A stretch of 9,344 nucleotides of DNA from NCBI GenBank assembly GCA_018665505.1, contig JABJCS010000369.1, forward strand, positions 1-9,344, in the 5' to 3' direction. Under the pieces are notes generated by a model. The model saw only the letters and a list, made by a program, of their open reading frames with translations, made no database searches and was not told the origin of the DNA. This document shows positions 1 through 8,218 of this stretch, one piece after another. Position numbers and translations under genes: made by a program. Source of the DNA: Alphaproteobacteria bacterium (GTDB taxonomy: Bacteria; Pseudomonadota; Alphaproteobacteria; UBA8366). The stretch's first letter is position 1, and every line of letters begins with the position of its first letter.

Positions 1-1338
<1,338 letters not shown>

Positions 1339-1381
1339 CTAACGGTGCTGTCTTCGTGTGTTGCGGGCGGCGCAAGTACAG

Positions 1382-1411
1382 CCATCGGGCAGCCGCGATC
1401 AGGCCCGATAG
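1382..1411 (-). promoter_or_regulatory. Stem-loop in the leuA 5' leader
   Basis: The arms 1382-1390 and 1403-1411 pair over 9 bp (seven strictly complementary pairs ATCGGGC/GCCCGAT, extended by one wobble and one G-C pair) around a 12-nt loop. It lies about 70 nt upstream of the leuA start. No uridine run follows on the leuA strand, so it is not a canonical intrinsic terminator. It may be part of the leader structure. Confidence 0.4.
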
Positions 1412-1572
1412 CCGCCGCTAAGTCGCAACCGAAAGCGCAACGCGGTGAACATCGTGGTGCCATGGGAAACATTTCGAGCAAACTCGATCCGATCCCTGTG
1501 TATTCTTGTTCTGTGTAAATTCTCGACGATCATCTTCCGACCATCCCTTTCGACCTATTCTTTGATCCTCAA

Positions 1573-1615
1573 GCCCGGCCAAGCAGCCGGACGCCCCGAC
1601 GCGTTTACGCCGGGC
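1573..1615 (-). promoter_or_regulatory. Putative leucine attenuator: competing hairpins
   Basis: On the leuA strand three short segments compete. GCCCGGC (1615-1609) overlaps the last codons of the leader peptide. GTCCGGC (1592-1586) and GCCGGGC (1579-1573) follow it. The last can pair with either of the others over 7 bp, so the two hairpins exclude each other. A ribosome that finishes the leader would cover the first segment and allow the 1592/1573 hairpin. One stalled early in the leucine codons would leave it free to form the alternative. This is the usual logic of ribosome-mediated attenuation. Against it, only two T follow the hairpin, so termination would have to be Rho-assisted or the effect translational. 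Confidence 0.45.
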
Positions 1616-1661
1616 CGGTAAGTCGAAGGCCAAGAAGCCGAATGGTGGTCAAATTCGTCAT
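1605..1661 (-). CDS. Putative leucine-rich leader peptide of leuA
   Basis: An 18-codon ORF reads MTNLTTIRLLGLRLTGPA and ends in TAA. Five of 18 residues are leucine, four of them clustered at positions 9-14 and all four encoded by CTT, the fifth by TTG. An in-frame TAA lies five codons upstream, so this ATG is the only ATG start in its frame. The ORF lies about 290 nt upstream of leuA in the same direction, and its last codons overlap one arm of a pair of competing hairpins. Leucine-rich leader peptides upstream of leuA have been predicted by comparative genomics in alphaproteobacteria; the assignment here is inference. No good Shine-Dalgarno sequence precedes the ATG, which is the main weakness. 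Confidence 0.5.
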   Translation of the reverse strand: MTNLTTIRLLGLRLTGPA

Positions 1662-1765
1662 AGCGCGCGGAGTTTAAGCGGGAATTGGGGAAAAGGGCAA
1701 GAGGCTCGATCACGATGGGTCGCAAAGACCTAGAAATGCGAACCCACCATAACAACGTATTAGCA

Positions 1766-1771
1766 ATTATA
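1766..1771 (-). promoter_or_regulatory. Candidate -10 box (TATAAT) for the leuA transcript
   Basis: A perfect TATAAT lies in the only AT-rich part of the gap, about 105 nt upstream of the leader ORF. No good -35 hexamer is visible at 16-18 nt spacing, so this would depend on an activator or be fortuitous. Confidence 0.3.
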
Positions 1772-1779
1772 TCGACATT

Positions 1780-1832
1780 TTGTCTATTTCATGATATACA
1801 GCCGCCTCGTTCTTGGACAAGTGAATAGACAA
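1780..1832. repeat. 9-bp perfect inverted repeat, possible operator
   Basis: TTGTCTATT (1780-1788) and AATAGACAA (1824-1832) are exact reverse complements separated by 35 bp. The first arm falls between the candidate -10 box at 1766-1771 and the place where its -35 would be. A smaller inverted repeat, GACA-TTT-TGTC (1774-1784), overlaps that arm. It could be a paired binding site for a regulator of leuA, but no regulator gene is nearby. Confidence 0.4.
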
Positions 1833-1966
1833 TGCAACTGTGGTTGAGGGGGCCAAACAGACGTTTGGAGCCCAATCAGCGGTATTGTAATACTGTGTAT
1901 GGGGTTGTTTCGCGATTTTTAAACATAGCGGCGCAAATGGCGATTTTCTCCACTCACGCAGAGCTA

Positions 1967-1988
1967 TCCTTCGACACGCTCAGGATGA
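1967..1988. repeat. Short dispersed repeat, single copy
   Basis: The 21-bp core CCTTCGACACGCTCAGGATGA (1968-1988) differs at one base from both arms of the hairpin element at 9150-9222. Its ends ATCCT and AGGAT can pair into a small stem. Sequences of this kind are scattered in the intergenic DNA of many alphaproteobacteria. Confidence 0.7.
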
Positions 1989-2044
1989 CGCGTTTTGAAC
2001 GTCGTTGCAGTCTTCCCCGCCATCATGCGGAAACAAACACCCGC

Positions 2045-2965
2045 TCAGACATTCGCTCGGTTCGCGAGGAACCACTCGATATAGGCGTTCACACCGCGCT
2101 CGATATCCCATTCTGGAGTCCAGTTCAGGTCGCGCTCGGCCGCGGAGAGATCGAAACGCCCGCGTTTATCCCGGCGCGGGTTGGCGCCGAGTTCGATTAA
2201 GGCATTCGGAAAGGATTCGAAGACCAATTCGGCGATCCGCTGCACCGCCGGCATGTCCGGTCCCGCGACATTATAGGCATATTGCGGCGTCTTCGGCGCA
2301 TCGAGGGCCGCCGCCGTGGCGGTGACGATATCGTCGACATAGACGAAGGGCCAAAATTCTCCGGCACCCCAATCGAACTTGCTCTCGCGCCCGGCCATGG
2401 CGTCCTCGATCATCGTGCGGATGGCGCAATCGGTGGTGCGGCGCGGCCCGTAGACCGAGGAATAGCGGAGGCCAACCACATCAAGATCGTATTCGTCCCG
2501 GTAGGCCATGAGGACCAGGTCGGAAGCCGCTTTCGTCGCGCCGTAGACCGAGGTCGGGCGAAACGGCGTGTCTTCCCTCACCGGTGAGTCCGGCGTCACC
2601 CCATAAGCGGAGCCAGACGAACAATAGACGAACCGCTCGATACCGGCGCGATAAGCCGCCTCCGCCAGATCGATGGTCGAGATCAGGTTTACCCGATTGA
2701 TGAGATGCGGGGCGTCCTTGGCCAGCATCGGCCCCGAAATTCCGCCCGCATGGACGATCTTACCGACATTGTGATCCTTCAGTAGCGCCGACAGCATATC
2801 GAAATCGCCGAACGGTTCCTGGATATGGGTCATGCCGTCGACGGGGGTGGGCGGGTTGGCAGGGTCAAGTCCGACGACTTTATCACCGCGCGCGGTCAGC
2901 AGCTGCGAGAGCGGATGGCCGACAAGCCCGCAGGCGCCGGTGATCAGGATGGATTTCTCAGTCAT
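2045..2965 (-). CDS. NAD(P)-dependent epimerase/dehydratase (extended SDR)
   Basis: This is a 306-residue cytosolic Rossmann-fold protein of the extended SDR superfamily, whose members epimerise, dehydrate or reduce nucleotide sugars and related substrates. It shows the nucleotide-binding motif TGACGLVG at residues 9-16 (G10, G13, G16), a serine-rich CSSGSAYG at 115-122, the catalytic Y141-x-x-x-K145 within VYGATK, and the FVYVDD motif near 207-212. The substrate cannot be read from the sequence. The start at 2963-2965 is chosen because GAGGGAG (2974-2980) lies 8 nt upstream and the Rossmann motif follows directly. The frame stays open upstream to 3232, but that part runs through a palindromic repeat and the end of ubiD. 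The gene follows ubiD after 100 nt and may be co-transcribed with it. Confidence 0.9.
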   Translation of the reverse strand: MTEKSILITGACGLVGHPLSQLLTARGDKVVGLDPANPPTPVDGMTHIQEPFGDFDMLSALLKDHNVGKIVHAGGISGPMLAKDAPHLINRVNLISTIDLAEAAYRAGIERFVYCSSGSAYGVTPDSPVREDTPFRPTSVYGATKAASDLVLMAYRDEYDLDVVGLRYSSVYGPRRTTDCAIRTMIEDAMAGRESKFDWGAGEFWPFVYVDDIVTATAAALDAPKTPQYAYNVAGPDMPAVQRIAELVFESFPNALIELGANPRRDKRGRFDLSAAERDLNWTPEWDIERGVNAYIEWFLANRANV

Positions 2966-2984
2966 GTGGAACACTCCCTCTTTT

Positions 2985-3057
2985 GTCATTCCCGCGTAGG
3001 CGGGAATCCAATCGACCCCGCCTGTCCGTTCTGGATCCCCGCCTACGCGAGGATGAC
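2985..3057. repeat. 73-bp palindromic intergenic repeat between ubiD and the epimerase gene
   Basis: Two 26-base arms (2985-3010 and 3032-3057) are inverted copies matching at 23 of 26 positions, around a 21-base spacer. Each arm contains its own small palindrome of the type CCCGCGTAGGCGGG. GTCATTCCCGCG...GCGGGAATCCA units like this are common dispersed repeats in proteobacteria. The element begins 8 nt after the ubiD stop codon and ends just before the ribosome site of the next gene. In RNA it could form a strong hairpin affecting termination or mRNA decay between the two genes. Confidence 0.85.
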
Positions 3058-3065
3058 CCTTCGGG

Positions 3066-4580
3066 TCACTTCCAAATGCTCTTGCCGCTCCCCGGCAGCC
3101 CCAGGTCGTTCCACATGGCATCGACTTTCTCGACCACCGTATCCGACATGCGGATTTCCGTGCCCCAGGCGCGTTTCGTCTCCGGCGGCCATTTGTTGGT
3201 GGCATCCAGGCCGATCTTCGAGCCGAGCCCATCCTCGGGGCTGGCGAAATCCAGATAGTCGATCGGCGTGCCCTCGACCACGGTGATATCGCGGGCGGGA
3301 TCCATGCGGGTCGAGATCGCCCACATCACATCCTTCCAGTCGCGGGCGTCGATATCGTCATCCACCACGATCACCCATTTCGTATAGGTAAACTGGCGCA
3401 AATACGACCACACGCCCATCATGATGCGCTTGGCGTGGCCCGGATAGGCTTTCTTCATCGAGACCACGGCGATGCGGTAGGAGCACCCTTCGGGCGGCAG
3501 CCAAAAATCGACGATCTCCGGGAATTGCTGTTGGAAGAGCGGGATGAAGACCTCGTTCAAGGCTTCGCCTAGGATCGCGGGCTCATCCGGCGGCCGGCCT
3601 GTATATGTCGAGAGATATATGGGATCGCGGCGCATGGTGATGGCGCTGATGCGGAAGACAGGAAACGGCTCAACCGAGTTGTAATACCCGGTGTGATCGC
3701 CGTAGGGACCTTCGGCACCGGTCTCGTCGAGCATGACGTGGCCTTCCAAGACAATCTCGGCGTTGGCCGGCACTTTCAACGGCACCGTCTTACAGTCGAC
3801 CAGTTCTAATTTCTTACCGCGTAGCAGCCCGGCAAACTGGTATTCGGACAGAGTGTCCGGCACCGGCGTCACCGCCGCTAATATACTGCCGGGATCGGCG
3901 CCGATGACGACGGCGGCGGGCAGCGGCTCCGGCCTCTCGTCTTTCCAACGCGCATAATGTTGGGCGCCCCCCCGGTGCTTCAACCAACGCATCAAGGTCG
4001 TGTCCCGCCCTGTCACCTGCATCCGGTAGATACCGAGGTTGTATGCATCTGCCTTGTTGCCGCCGGGGTTGGGGCCTTGAGTGACGACCAACGGCCAAGT
4101 GATGAGCGGGGCCGGCTCGCCCGGCCAACAGGTCTGGATCGGCAGCGACGACAAATCGATATCCTCGCCGGTCAACACCACCTCTTGGCAGGGCGCGGAG
4201 GAGACCGTCTTCGGCTTCATCGCCATCACGGTCTTCAGCAACGGCAAGTGCGAAAGCGCTTCGCGAAATCCGCCGGGCGGCTCCGGCTGGCGCAGGAAGG
4301 CCAAGGTCTCGCCGACCTCGCGCAATTGGTCCGGCTCCCGGTCCATGCCCCAGGCGACCCGCTCGACGGTGCCGAATAGATTGGTGAGGACGGGCATGCC
4401 GTAAGGTGTGCCGTCGTCGCGCACGACATTCTCGAACAGCAATGCCGGGCCGCCCTCAGCCAAGACCCGGGTTTGGATTTCCGTCATCTCCAAAGTCGGG
4501 GAGACCGGATGCGCGATACGGACCAGACGTCCGTCCCGCTCGAGCTTTTCGATGAAGTCGCGGAGAGATTCATAGGACAT
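3066..4580 (-). CDS. ubiD: 3-octaprenyl-4-hydroxybenzoate carboxy-lyase (UbiD)
   Basis: The enzyme decarboxylates the polyprenylated 4-hydroxybenzoate intermediate in ubiquinone synthesis, using prenylated FMN supplied by UbiX (not in this window). The 504 residues match the usual UbiD length of about 490-500. Long blocks recall the E. coli protein: NLGIYRMQ (181-188), MRWLKHRGG (197-205), [10 protein letters not shown] (291-300), [11 protein letters not shown] (324-334), ALNEVF (340-345), MMGVW (387-391) and TRMDPARD (424-431). N181, R186, H202 and E279 fall in the cofactor and metal region, and D295 is a likely proton donor by comparison with E. coli UbiD. The start at 4578-4580 is preceded by AGGATC. 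That the true ubiquinone enzyme is meant, rather than another UbiD-family decarboxylase, rests on this high similarity. No frameshift or missing motif was noticed. Confidence 0.96.
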   Translation of the reverse strand: MSYESLRDFIEKLERDGRLVRIAHPVSPTLEMTEIQTRVLAEGGPALLFENVVRDDGTPYGMPVLTNLFGTVERVAWGMDREPDQLREVGETLAFLRQPEPPGGFREALSHLPLLKTVMAMKPKTVSSAPCQEVVLTGEDIDLSSLPIQTCWPGEPAPLITWPLVVTQGPNPGGNKADAYNLGIYRMQVTGRDTTLMRWLKHRGGAQHYARWKDERPEPLPAAVVIGADPGSILAAVTPVPDTLSEYQFAGLLRGKKLELVDCKTVPLKVPANAEIVLEGHVMLDETGAEGPYGDHTGYYNSVEPFPVFRISAITMRRDPIYLSTYTGRPPDEPAILGEALNEVFIPLFQQQFPEIVDFWLPPEGCSYRIAVVSMKKAYPGHAKRIMMGVWSYLRQFTYTKWVIVVDDDIDARDWKDVMWAISTRMDPARDITVVEGTPIDYLDFASPEDGLGSKIGLDATNKWPPETKRAWGTEIRMSDTVVEKVDAMWNDLGLPGSGKSIWK

Positions 4581-4635
4581 GGGCGCGATCCTAGCGACGG
4601 CGCGCTATTTGGCAATGCGGGAGAACGCGGGTTCG

Positions 4636-5691
4636 TCAGGCTTGGACGATCCCGCCGCGAAGCGCCCCAGGCTCAACATTGCGCCACAGTGCGGCTTGGT
4701 CTTCCGGTAATGCCCGGCTGTTCGGCATGGAAAGCCAGATGCGTTTTAGACAACGCTTGTCCGCGCCATCCTCGTAAGCGGTGCGCGCATGATAGATGAC
4801 GTGATTGTTGACCAGCTGCATATCGCCCGGCTCAAACCTCATTTCCATACAGATTTCCGCCGCGACTTCCGCCAACAAGTCGAGCGCTTCCCACTGCGCG
4901 TCGCTCATCCGCGGCACCGTGTCGAGCTCTTGTGCCGCCTCCACATAGGTTCGCGAATAATGGCTGGTGAATTTGCCATCGCGCACACCGAAGACGGGGA
5001 TACCGTATGTATTGAGCCGCCCGTCCTTCTCCTCACCGTGGCGGGAGCGATGGACGACATCATATAACAATGCGGCTAAATCCGGACGGCGCTTGATAAT
5101 TTCGTTATTTACCCGGACGGAGCTCGCCAATTGGGAAATACCCCCCTTCGCGGCCTGATGGATGCAGAATAGGCCGACGACATCCGCCCGGTCGGTGTGA
5201 AAGCGCAGCGGACCGCTGCTCGCGGTCCGCGCCCGCGAGGAATGGAACACGCTACCGTCCTTGGCGAACAATCGGTTGTCGTTCACCGCGTCGGTGTCTT
5301 GTTGTTCATTGACGATGTCGCGCAGCAATTCGCCGTGATAGTTCTGATAGATGGGCGTGCCGAGATTGAGGCACACGCCATACCAAATCCGGTTCAGATC
5401 TTCCTCGTCGAAACGGTCGACGGGAAACCCTTTCATTTTTACCAGGCCCCCACCTTCTTCCAATTCTTCAGTGACACGTTCAAGTTTTTCAGCGAAACGG
5501 TCGAGCGGGAAATCGTCTTTTGTTGTCATTTCTCGCCAGGCAAGCCCGCGGCTTCGTAAATCTTCGAGCGCGGCTTCAAGCTCGGCGATATCTTCACTGG
5601 AAAGCTGGAACTGCCAGCGCGGATCGGATGCCATCTCCCGTCCATGCCAGGCCTCGGGGCCTTCGATCACTTGCGGTTGGGGCTGGTCCAT
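4636..5691 (-). CDS. TauD/TfdA-family Fe(II)/2-oxoglutarate-dependent dioxygenase
   Basis: This is a 351-residue protein of the non-haem iron oxygenase family that couples 2-oxoglutarate decarboxylation to hydroxylation of a substrate. The iron-binding HxD is H165-T-D167 in the block RFHTDRAD (163-170). The distal histidine is most likely H301 in VIYHARTAYED (298-308). R313 or R317, about 12-16 residues later, would hold the 2-oxoglutarate carboxylate. The block NNHVIYHARTAY resembles the gamma-butyrobetaine hydroxylase/TfdA end of the family, but the substrate is not predictable. The start at 5689-5691 follows a perfect AGGAGG (5699-5704) after 7 nt, the strongest ribosome site in the window. 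It lies 78 nt downstream of the exporter gene and 55 nt upstream of ubiD, on the same strand. No signal peptide is seen, so it is probably cytosolic. Confidence 0.88.
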   Translation of the reverse strand: MDQPQPQVIEGPEAWHGREMASDPRWQFQLSSEDIAELEAALEDLRSRGLAWREMTTKDDFPLDRFAEKLERVTEELEEGGGLVKMKGFPVDRFDEEDLNRIWYGVCLNLGTPIYQNYHGELLRDIVNEQQDTDAVNDNRLFAKDGSVFHSSRARTASSGPLRFHTDRADVVGLFCIHQAAKGGISQLASSVRVNNEIIKRRPDLAALLYDVVHRSRHGEEKDGRLNTYGIPVFGVRDGKFTSHYSRTYVEAAQELDTVPRMSDAQWEALDLLAEVAAEICMEMRFEPGDMQLVNNHVIYHARTAYEDGADKRCLKRIWLSMPNSRALPEDQAALWRNVEPGALRGGIVQA

Positions 5692-5698
5692 GGCGTTT

Positions 5699-5719
5699 CC
5701 TCCTGTGTTGTCGCAACAC
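5699..5719 (-). promoter_or_regulatory. Stem-loop directly abutting the dioxygenase ribosome site
   Basis: On the gene strand GTGTTG-CGA-CAACAC (5719-5705) can form a 6-bp stem with a three-base loop, followed without a gap by AGGAGG (5704-5699). A stem here could stack against the ribosome site and modulate initiation, or it may simply be chance. Confidence 0.3.
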
Positions 5720-5769
5720 GTCAGTCGGTATTTTTGCGCGCAATGCGTCCGGCGGCAAGCGTTCGTCGT

Positions 5770-6948
5770 TTAATCATTCCCGCCGCTGCCCGACCAATAA
5801 TAGGCCAGAAGAGACAAAACCCCGCAGGCACCAATGATTGCCGCCATTGGAAGCGGCGTGCCATCATGGAACTGCCCAACCGCAGTCCCGGCAATGGCAC
5901 CGAGAAGGAACTGCATGGAGCCGAACATCGCGGCGGCCGCACCCGCCCGCCTGGGAAAGGGTTCGCTCGCTCGCGCCAACGCGTTCGCCGCCACGGGATT
6001 GAGCGAGCTCATATAAATAAAGAGCGGCACGACAATCCCGATCAAACCGAACGCGCCGGTCGCTCCCGAAACCGCTAGCAAGCCGCCGCCGATGGCAAGC
6101 TGGATGACACCAGTCCGCATCATACCGCGCGCGCCGCGTCCCACCACCAAACGTGCGTTCAAGGCGGCCCAGGCCATCATGCCGACGATATTGAGGCCGA
6201 AGAGAAAGCCATAATGTTCCGCCGGCACACCGAAATACTGGATATAGACGAACGGCGTGCCGGAGATATTAGCGAACATCCCCGCAAACGCGAAACCGCC
6301 CGAGAGGATACATCCGAGCGCCATGCGGTTCGACAAAATCTCTCCAAACCCGCGCAATTGCTCGACGAGCCCGGCCCGTATCCGGCGATCCGGCGGATTG
6401 CTCTCCGGAAGCCGCAGCAGCACTGCCAGAAGGCAAATCACGCCAAAGCCGGTGAGCAACCAAAAGATCGCGCGCCAACCGAACACGGCGAGAATTTGCC
6501 CGCCGACCAGCGGCGCGAACATCGGTGCGACCCCCATGACCAGCATCATCAACGATAGCGCGCGCGCCGCGCCCGCCGTATCAAATAGATCGCGGACCAC
6601 CGCTCGCGCGATCACCATTCCCGCCCCACTGCCGAGCGCATGTAGGAAGCGGAAGACGATCAAGGCTTCGATACTTGTGCTCAGGGCGCAAAACGCGCTG
6701 GTGACGATATAGAGGGCGATCCCACCGATCAGCATCGAACGGCGGCCAAACCGGTCCGACAATGGACCATAGAAGAGCTGCCCGACGGCGGAACCGAGGA
6801 AGAACGCACTCAAGGTCAGCTGCACATCCCCAGGCCCTACCGCGAGATCCTCCGCAATTCGCGGCAGGCTCGGCAAATACATGTCGATCGACATCGGCCC
6901 GAACGCGGTCAGCAGCCCGAGAATCCAGATGATGCCCGAGCCGTTCAT
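5770..6948 (-). CDS. MFS drug-resistance-type exporter, Bcr/CflA family
   Basis: This is a 392-residue inner-membrane protein with hydrophobic segments consistent with 12 transmembrane helices, likely a proton-driven exporter of small molecules. Helix 1 ends in the Bcr/CflA hallmark SIDMYLPSLPRI (20-31). Motif A, GPLSDRFGRR (61-70), lies in the first cytoplasmic loop. GSGAGMVIARAVVRDLF (106-122) covers helix 4 with the conserved arginine. The antiporter motif C region is APMFAPLVGG (141-150). The start at 6946-6948 lies 2 nt after the stop of the acyl-CoA dehydrogenase gene, with the ribosome site GGTGA inside the end of that gene, so the two are translationally coupled. An upstream in-frame extension to 7131 is rejected because it only shadows the dehydrogenase. 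The substrate is unknown; the neighbours suggest export of a metabolite or toxic compound handled by the cluster. Confidence 0.93.
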   Translation of the reverse strand: MNGSGIIWILGLLTAFGPMSIDMYLPSLPRIAEDLAVGPGDVQLTLSAFFLGSAVGQLFYGPLSDRFGRRSMLIGGIALYIVTSAFCALSTSIEALIVFRFLHALGSGAGMVIARAVVRDLFDTAGAARALSLMMLVMGVAPMFAPLVGGQILAVFGWRAIFWLLTGFGVICLLAVLLRLPESNPPDRRIRAGLVEQLRGFGEILSNRMALGCILSGGFAFAGMFANISGTPFVYIQYFGVPAEHYGFLFGLNIVGMMAWAALNARLVVGRGARGMMRTGVIQLAIGGGLLAVSGATGAFGLIGIVVPLFIYMSSLNPVAANALARASEPFPRRAGAAAAMFGSMQFLLGAIAGTAVGQFHDGTPLPMAAIIGACGVLSLLAYYWSGSGGND

Positions 6949-6950
6949 CT

Positions 6951-8105
6951 TCACCGCAGCATAACCCGCGATATTATATTGCGCTGAATTTGATTGGTGC
7001 CCTCGACGATCTGCAACACTTTTGCATCCCGGAAATAGCGATTGATCGGATATTCGTTGGATATGCCGGACGCGCCGAACAACTGCACCGCATCCGTCGC
7101 TACCTGCATCGCCGTGTCCGTTGCGTGGCATTTCGCGATGGCCGCCTGAATCGCCAATTCATTGCCCTCAAGCCCGGCATCGACTGCCGCGGCTGCCTTA
7201 TAGACGAGCCCGCGCGCCGCCTCGGTCTGGATTTGCATATCGGCGAGCATCCATCGCACTCCTTGGAAGTCACTCACCGGCTGGCCGAAGGCGTGGCGCT
7301 CGGAGATGAACGCTTGGGCATGATCGATGGCCCCCTGGGCCAGCCCTACGCCGCGGGCCGCGATGATCGGGCGCGATTTGTTCAACGCCTCCATGACGAT
7401 CTTGAAGCCTTCTCCTTCAGGTCCGAGACGGTTTTCCTCCGAGATAAAGACGTCCTCGAAGAAGATTGCGGACGATGGCACACCCCGCGCGCCGAGCTTA
7501 TCTTCCTTTCGCCCAACGCTGAACCCTTCCATTCCTGCCTCGACGATGAAGAAGTTGACCGCACCCCGTTCGTCGCCTTCTCCCGTCTTCGCCGCGACAA
7601 CGATAAAGTCGGAGACGGCGGAATTCGTACACCATATCTTGCCGCCATTGAGCCGGTATCCGCCCTCGACCCGCGTCGCCCGGGTCTTGATTCCAGCAAC
7701 ATCGGAGCCGCTCTGCGGTTCGGTTAGCGAGAATGCGGCCCGCAACTCCCCATTGGCGAGGCCCGGCAGAAAGCGCTCTTTCTGTTCCGGTGTGCCGCCC
7801 GCGAGAATTGCGCCAAAGGGCGTCCACTGCACCACCAATAAATAGGCCGTGTTATAGCAAACCCGGCCAAACTCCTCGACCGCGACACAGGAAGACAACA
7901 TGCTGTTCGCCCCGCCATAGACTTCCGGAAACGGCAGGGTAAACAGACCGAGTTCCGTCAACAGATCGTACATATCTTGCGGGTACTCACCGGTCGCATC
8001 GATCTCCGCCGCACGGGGCGCCACGCGTTCCTCGGCGACACGCCGGACCAGATCGCGGATCGTACGCTGGTCTTCACCAAGATCGAAAGGAGATGGGGTG
8101 GTCAT
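6951..8105 (-). CDS. Acyl-CoA dehydrogenase family protein
   Basis: This is a 384-residue flavoenzyme of the family that oxidises acyl-CoA thioesters to 2,3-enoyl-CoA, passing electrons to electron-transfer flavoprotein. The N-terminal helical domain spans about residues 10-120. The FAD-binding block FSLTEPQSGSD is at 125-135 and GGKIWCTN at 154-161. The C-terminal helical domain has RHAFGQPVSDFQ (270-281), QLFGASG (341-347) and the catalytic-base region QIVEGTNQIQR (365-375). E368 matches the catalytic glutamate position of short- and medium-chain enzymes, so the protein should be active as a dehydrogenase. The length is typical. Chain-length or branched-chain specificity cannot be judged. 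The start at 8103-8105 follows AGGA in TAGGATCGC. It is the first gene of the minus-strand run and is divergent from an SDR gene. Confidence 0.94.
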   Translation of the reverse strand: MTTPSPFDLGEDQRTIRDLVRRVAEERVAPRAAEIDATGEYPQDMYDLLTELGLFTLPFPEVYGGANSMLSSCVAVEEFGRVCYNTAYLLVVQWTPFGAILAGGTPEQKERFLPGLANGELRAAFSLTEPQSGSDVAGIKTRATRVEGGYRLNGGKIWCTNSAVSDFIVVAAKTGEGDERGAVNFFIVEAGMEGFSVGRKEDKLGARGVPSSAIFFEDVFISEENRLGPEGEGFKIVMEALNKSRPIIAARGVGLAQGAIDHAQAFISERHAFGQPVSDFQGVRWMLADMQIQTEAARGLVYKAAAAVDAGLEGNELAIQAAIAKCHATDTAMQVATDAVQLFGASGISNEYPINRYFRDAKVLQIVEGTNQIQRNIISRVMLR

Positions 8106-8218
8106 GGGCGGGCGATCCTAAAAAAAATGAATTTGATATCTCTTCGTTGAATTATGTGACGCGAAGCCCGTTCCAAGCTACATCATCTGCAAAACGGAAC
8201 AGACGAAGGACAGAAATA
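8106..8218. promoter_or_regulatory. Divergent intergenic region between acyl-CoA dehydrogenase and SDR genes
   Basis: These 113 bases must hold the start signals for both directions unless the genes are read from further away. The stretch near 8119-8160 is AT-rich, with a run of eight A (8120-8127), TTGATA and AATTAT on the plus strand and CATAAT on the minus strand. No well-spaced consensus promoter could be settled. AAGGA (8206-8210) is the ribosome site of the plus-strand gene. Confidence 0.4.

Noticed and set aside
1418..1755. Two overlapping minus-strand frames of 66 and 71 codons in the leuA leader
   Set aside because: Composition-driven frames without ribosome sites or motifs; the leucine-rich short ORF in a third frame explains the region better.
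1832..2200. Plus-strand 122-codon open frame upstream of the epimerase end
   Set aside because: It crosses a dispersed repeat and then the antisense of the epimerase C-terminus; no ribosome site or domain.
2985..3057. Possible CRISPR or intrinsic terminator at the ubiD-epimerase junction
   Set aside because: There are only two inverted, not direct, repeat units, and on the gene strand no uridine run follows the hairpin, so neither a CRISPR array nor a standard terminator is supported.
2966..3232. N-terminal 89-residue extension of the epimerase frame
   Set aside because: It runs through the palindromic repeat and antisense-frame ubiD sequence, has no domain, and a good ribosome site lies before the later ATG at 2965.
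6949..7131. 61-residue N-terminal extension of the MFS exporter
   Set aside because: It lies wholly inside the acyl-CoA dehydrogenase gene in another frame; the ATG at 6948 gives the normal Bcr/CflA N-terminus.
6990..7727. Long plus-strand open frame of 245 codons opposite the acyl-CoA dehydrogenase
   Set aside because: This is a typical antisense open frame in a GC-rich gene; its protein shows no recognisable motif and the sense gene is certain.
8093..8218. 42-residue N-terminal extension of the SDR protein
   Set aside because: It overlaps the start of the divergent dehydrogenase gene and lacks a ribosome site; the ATG at 8219 has one and leads directly into the Rossmann fold.
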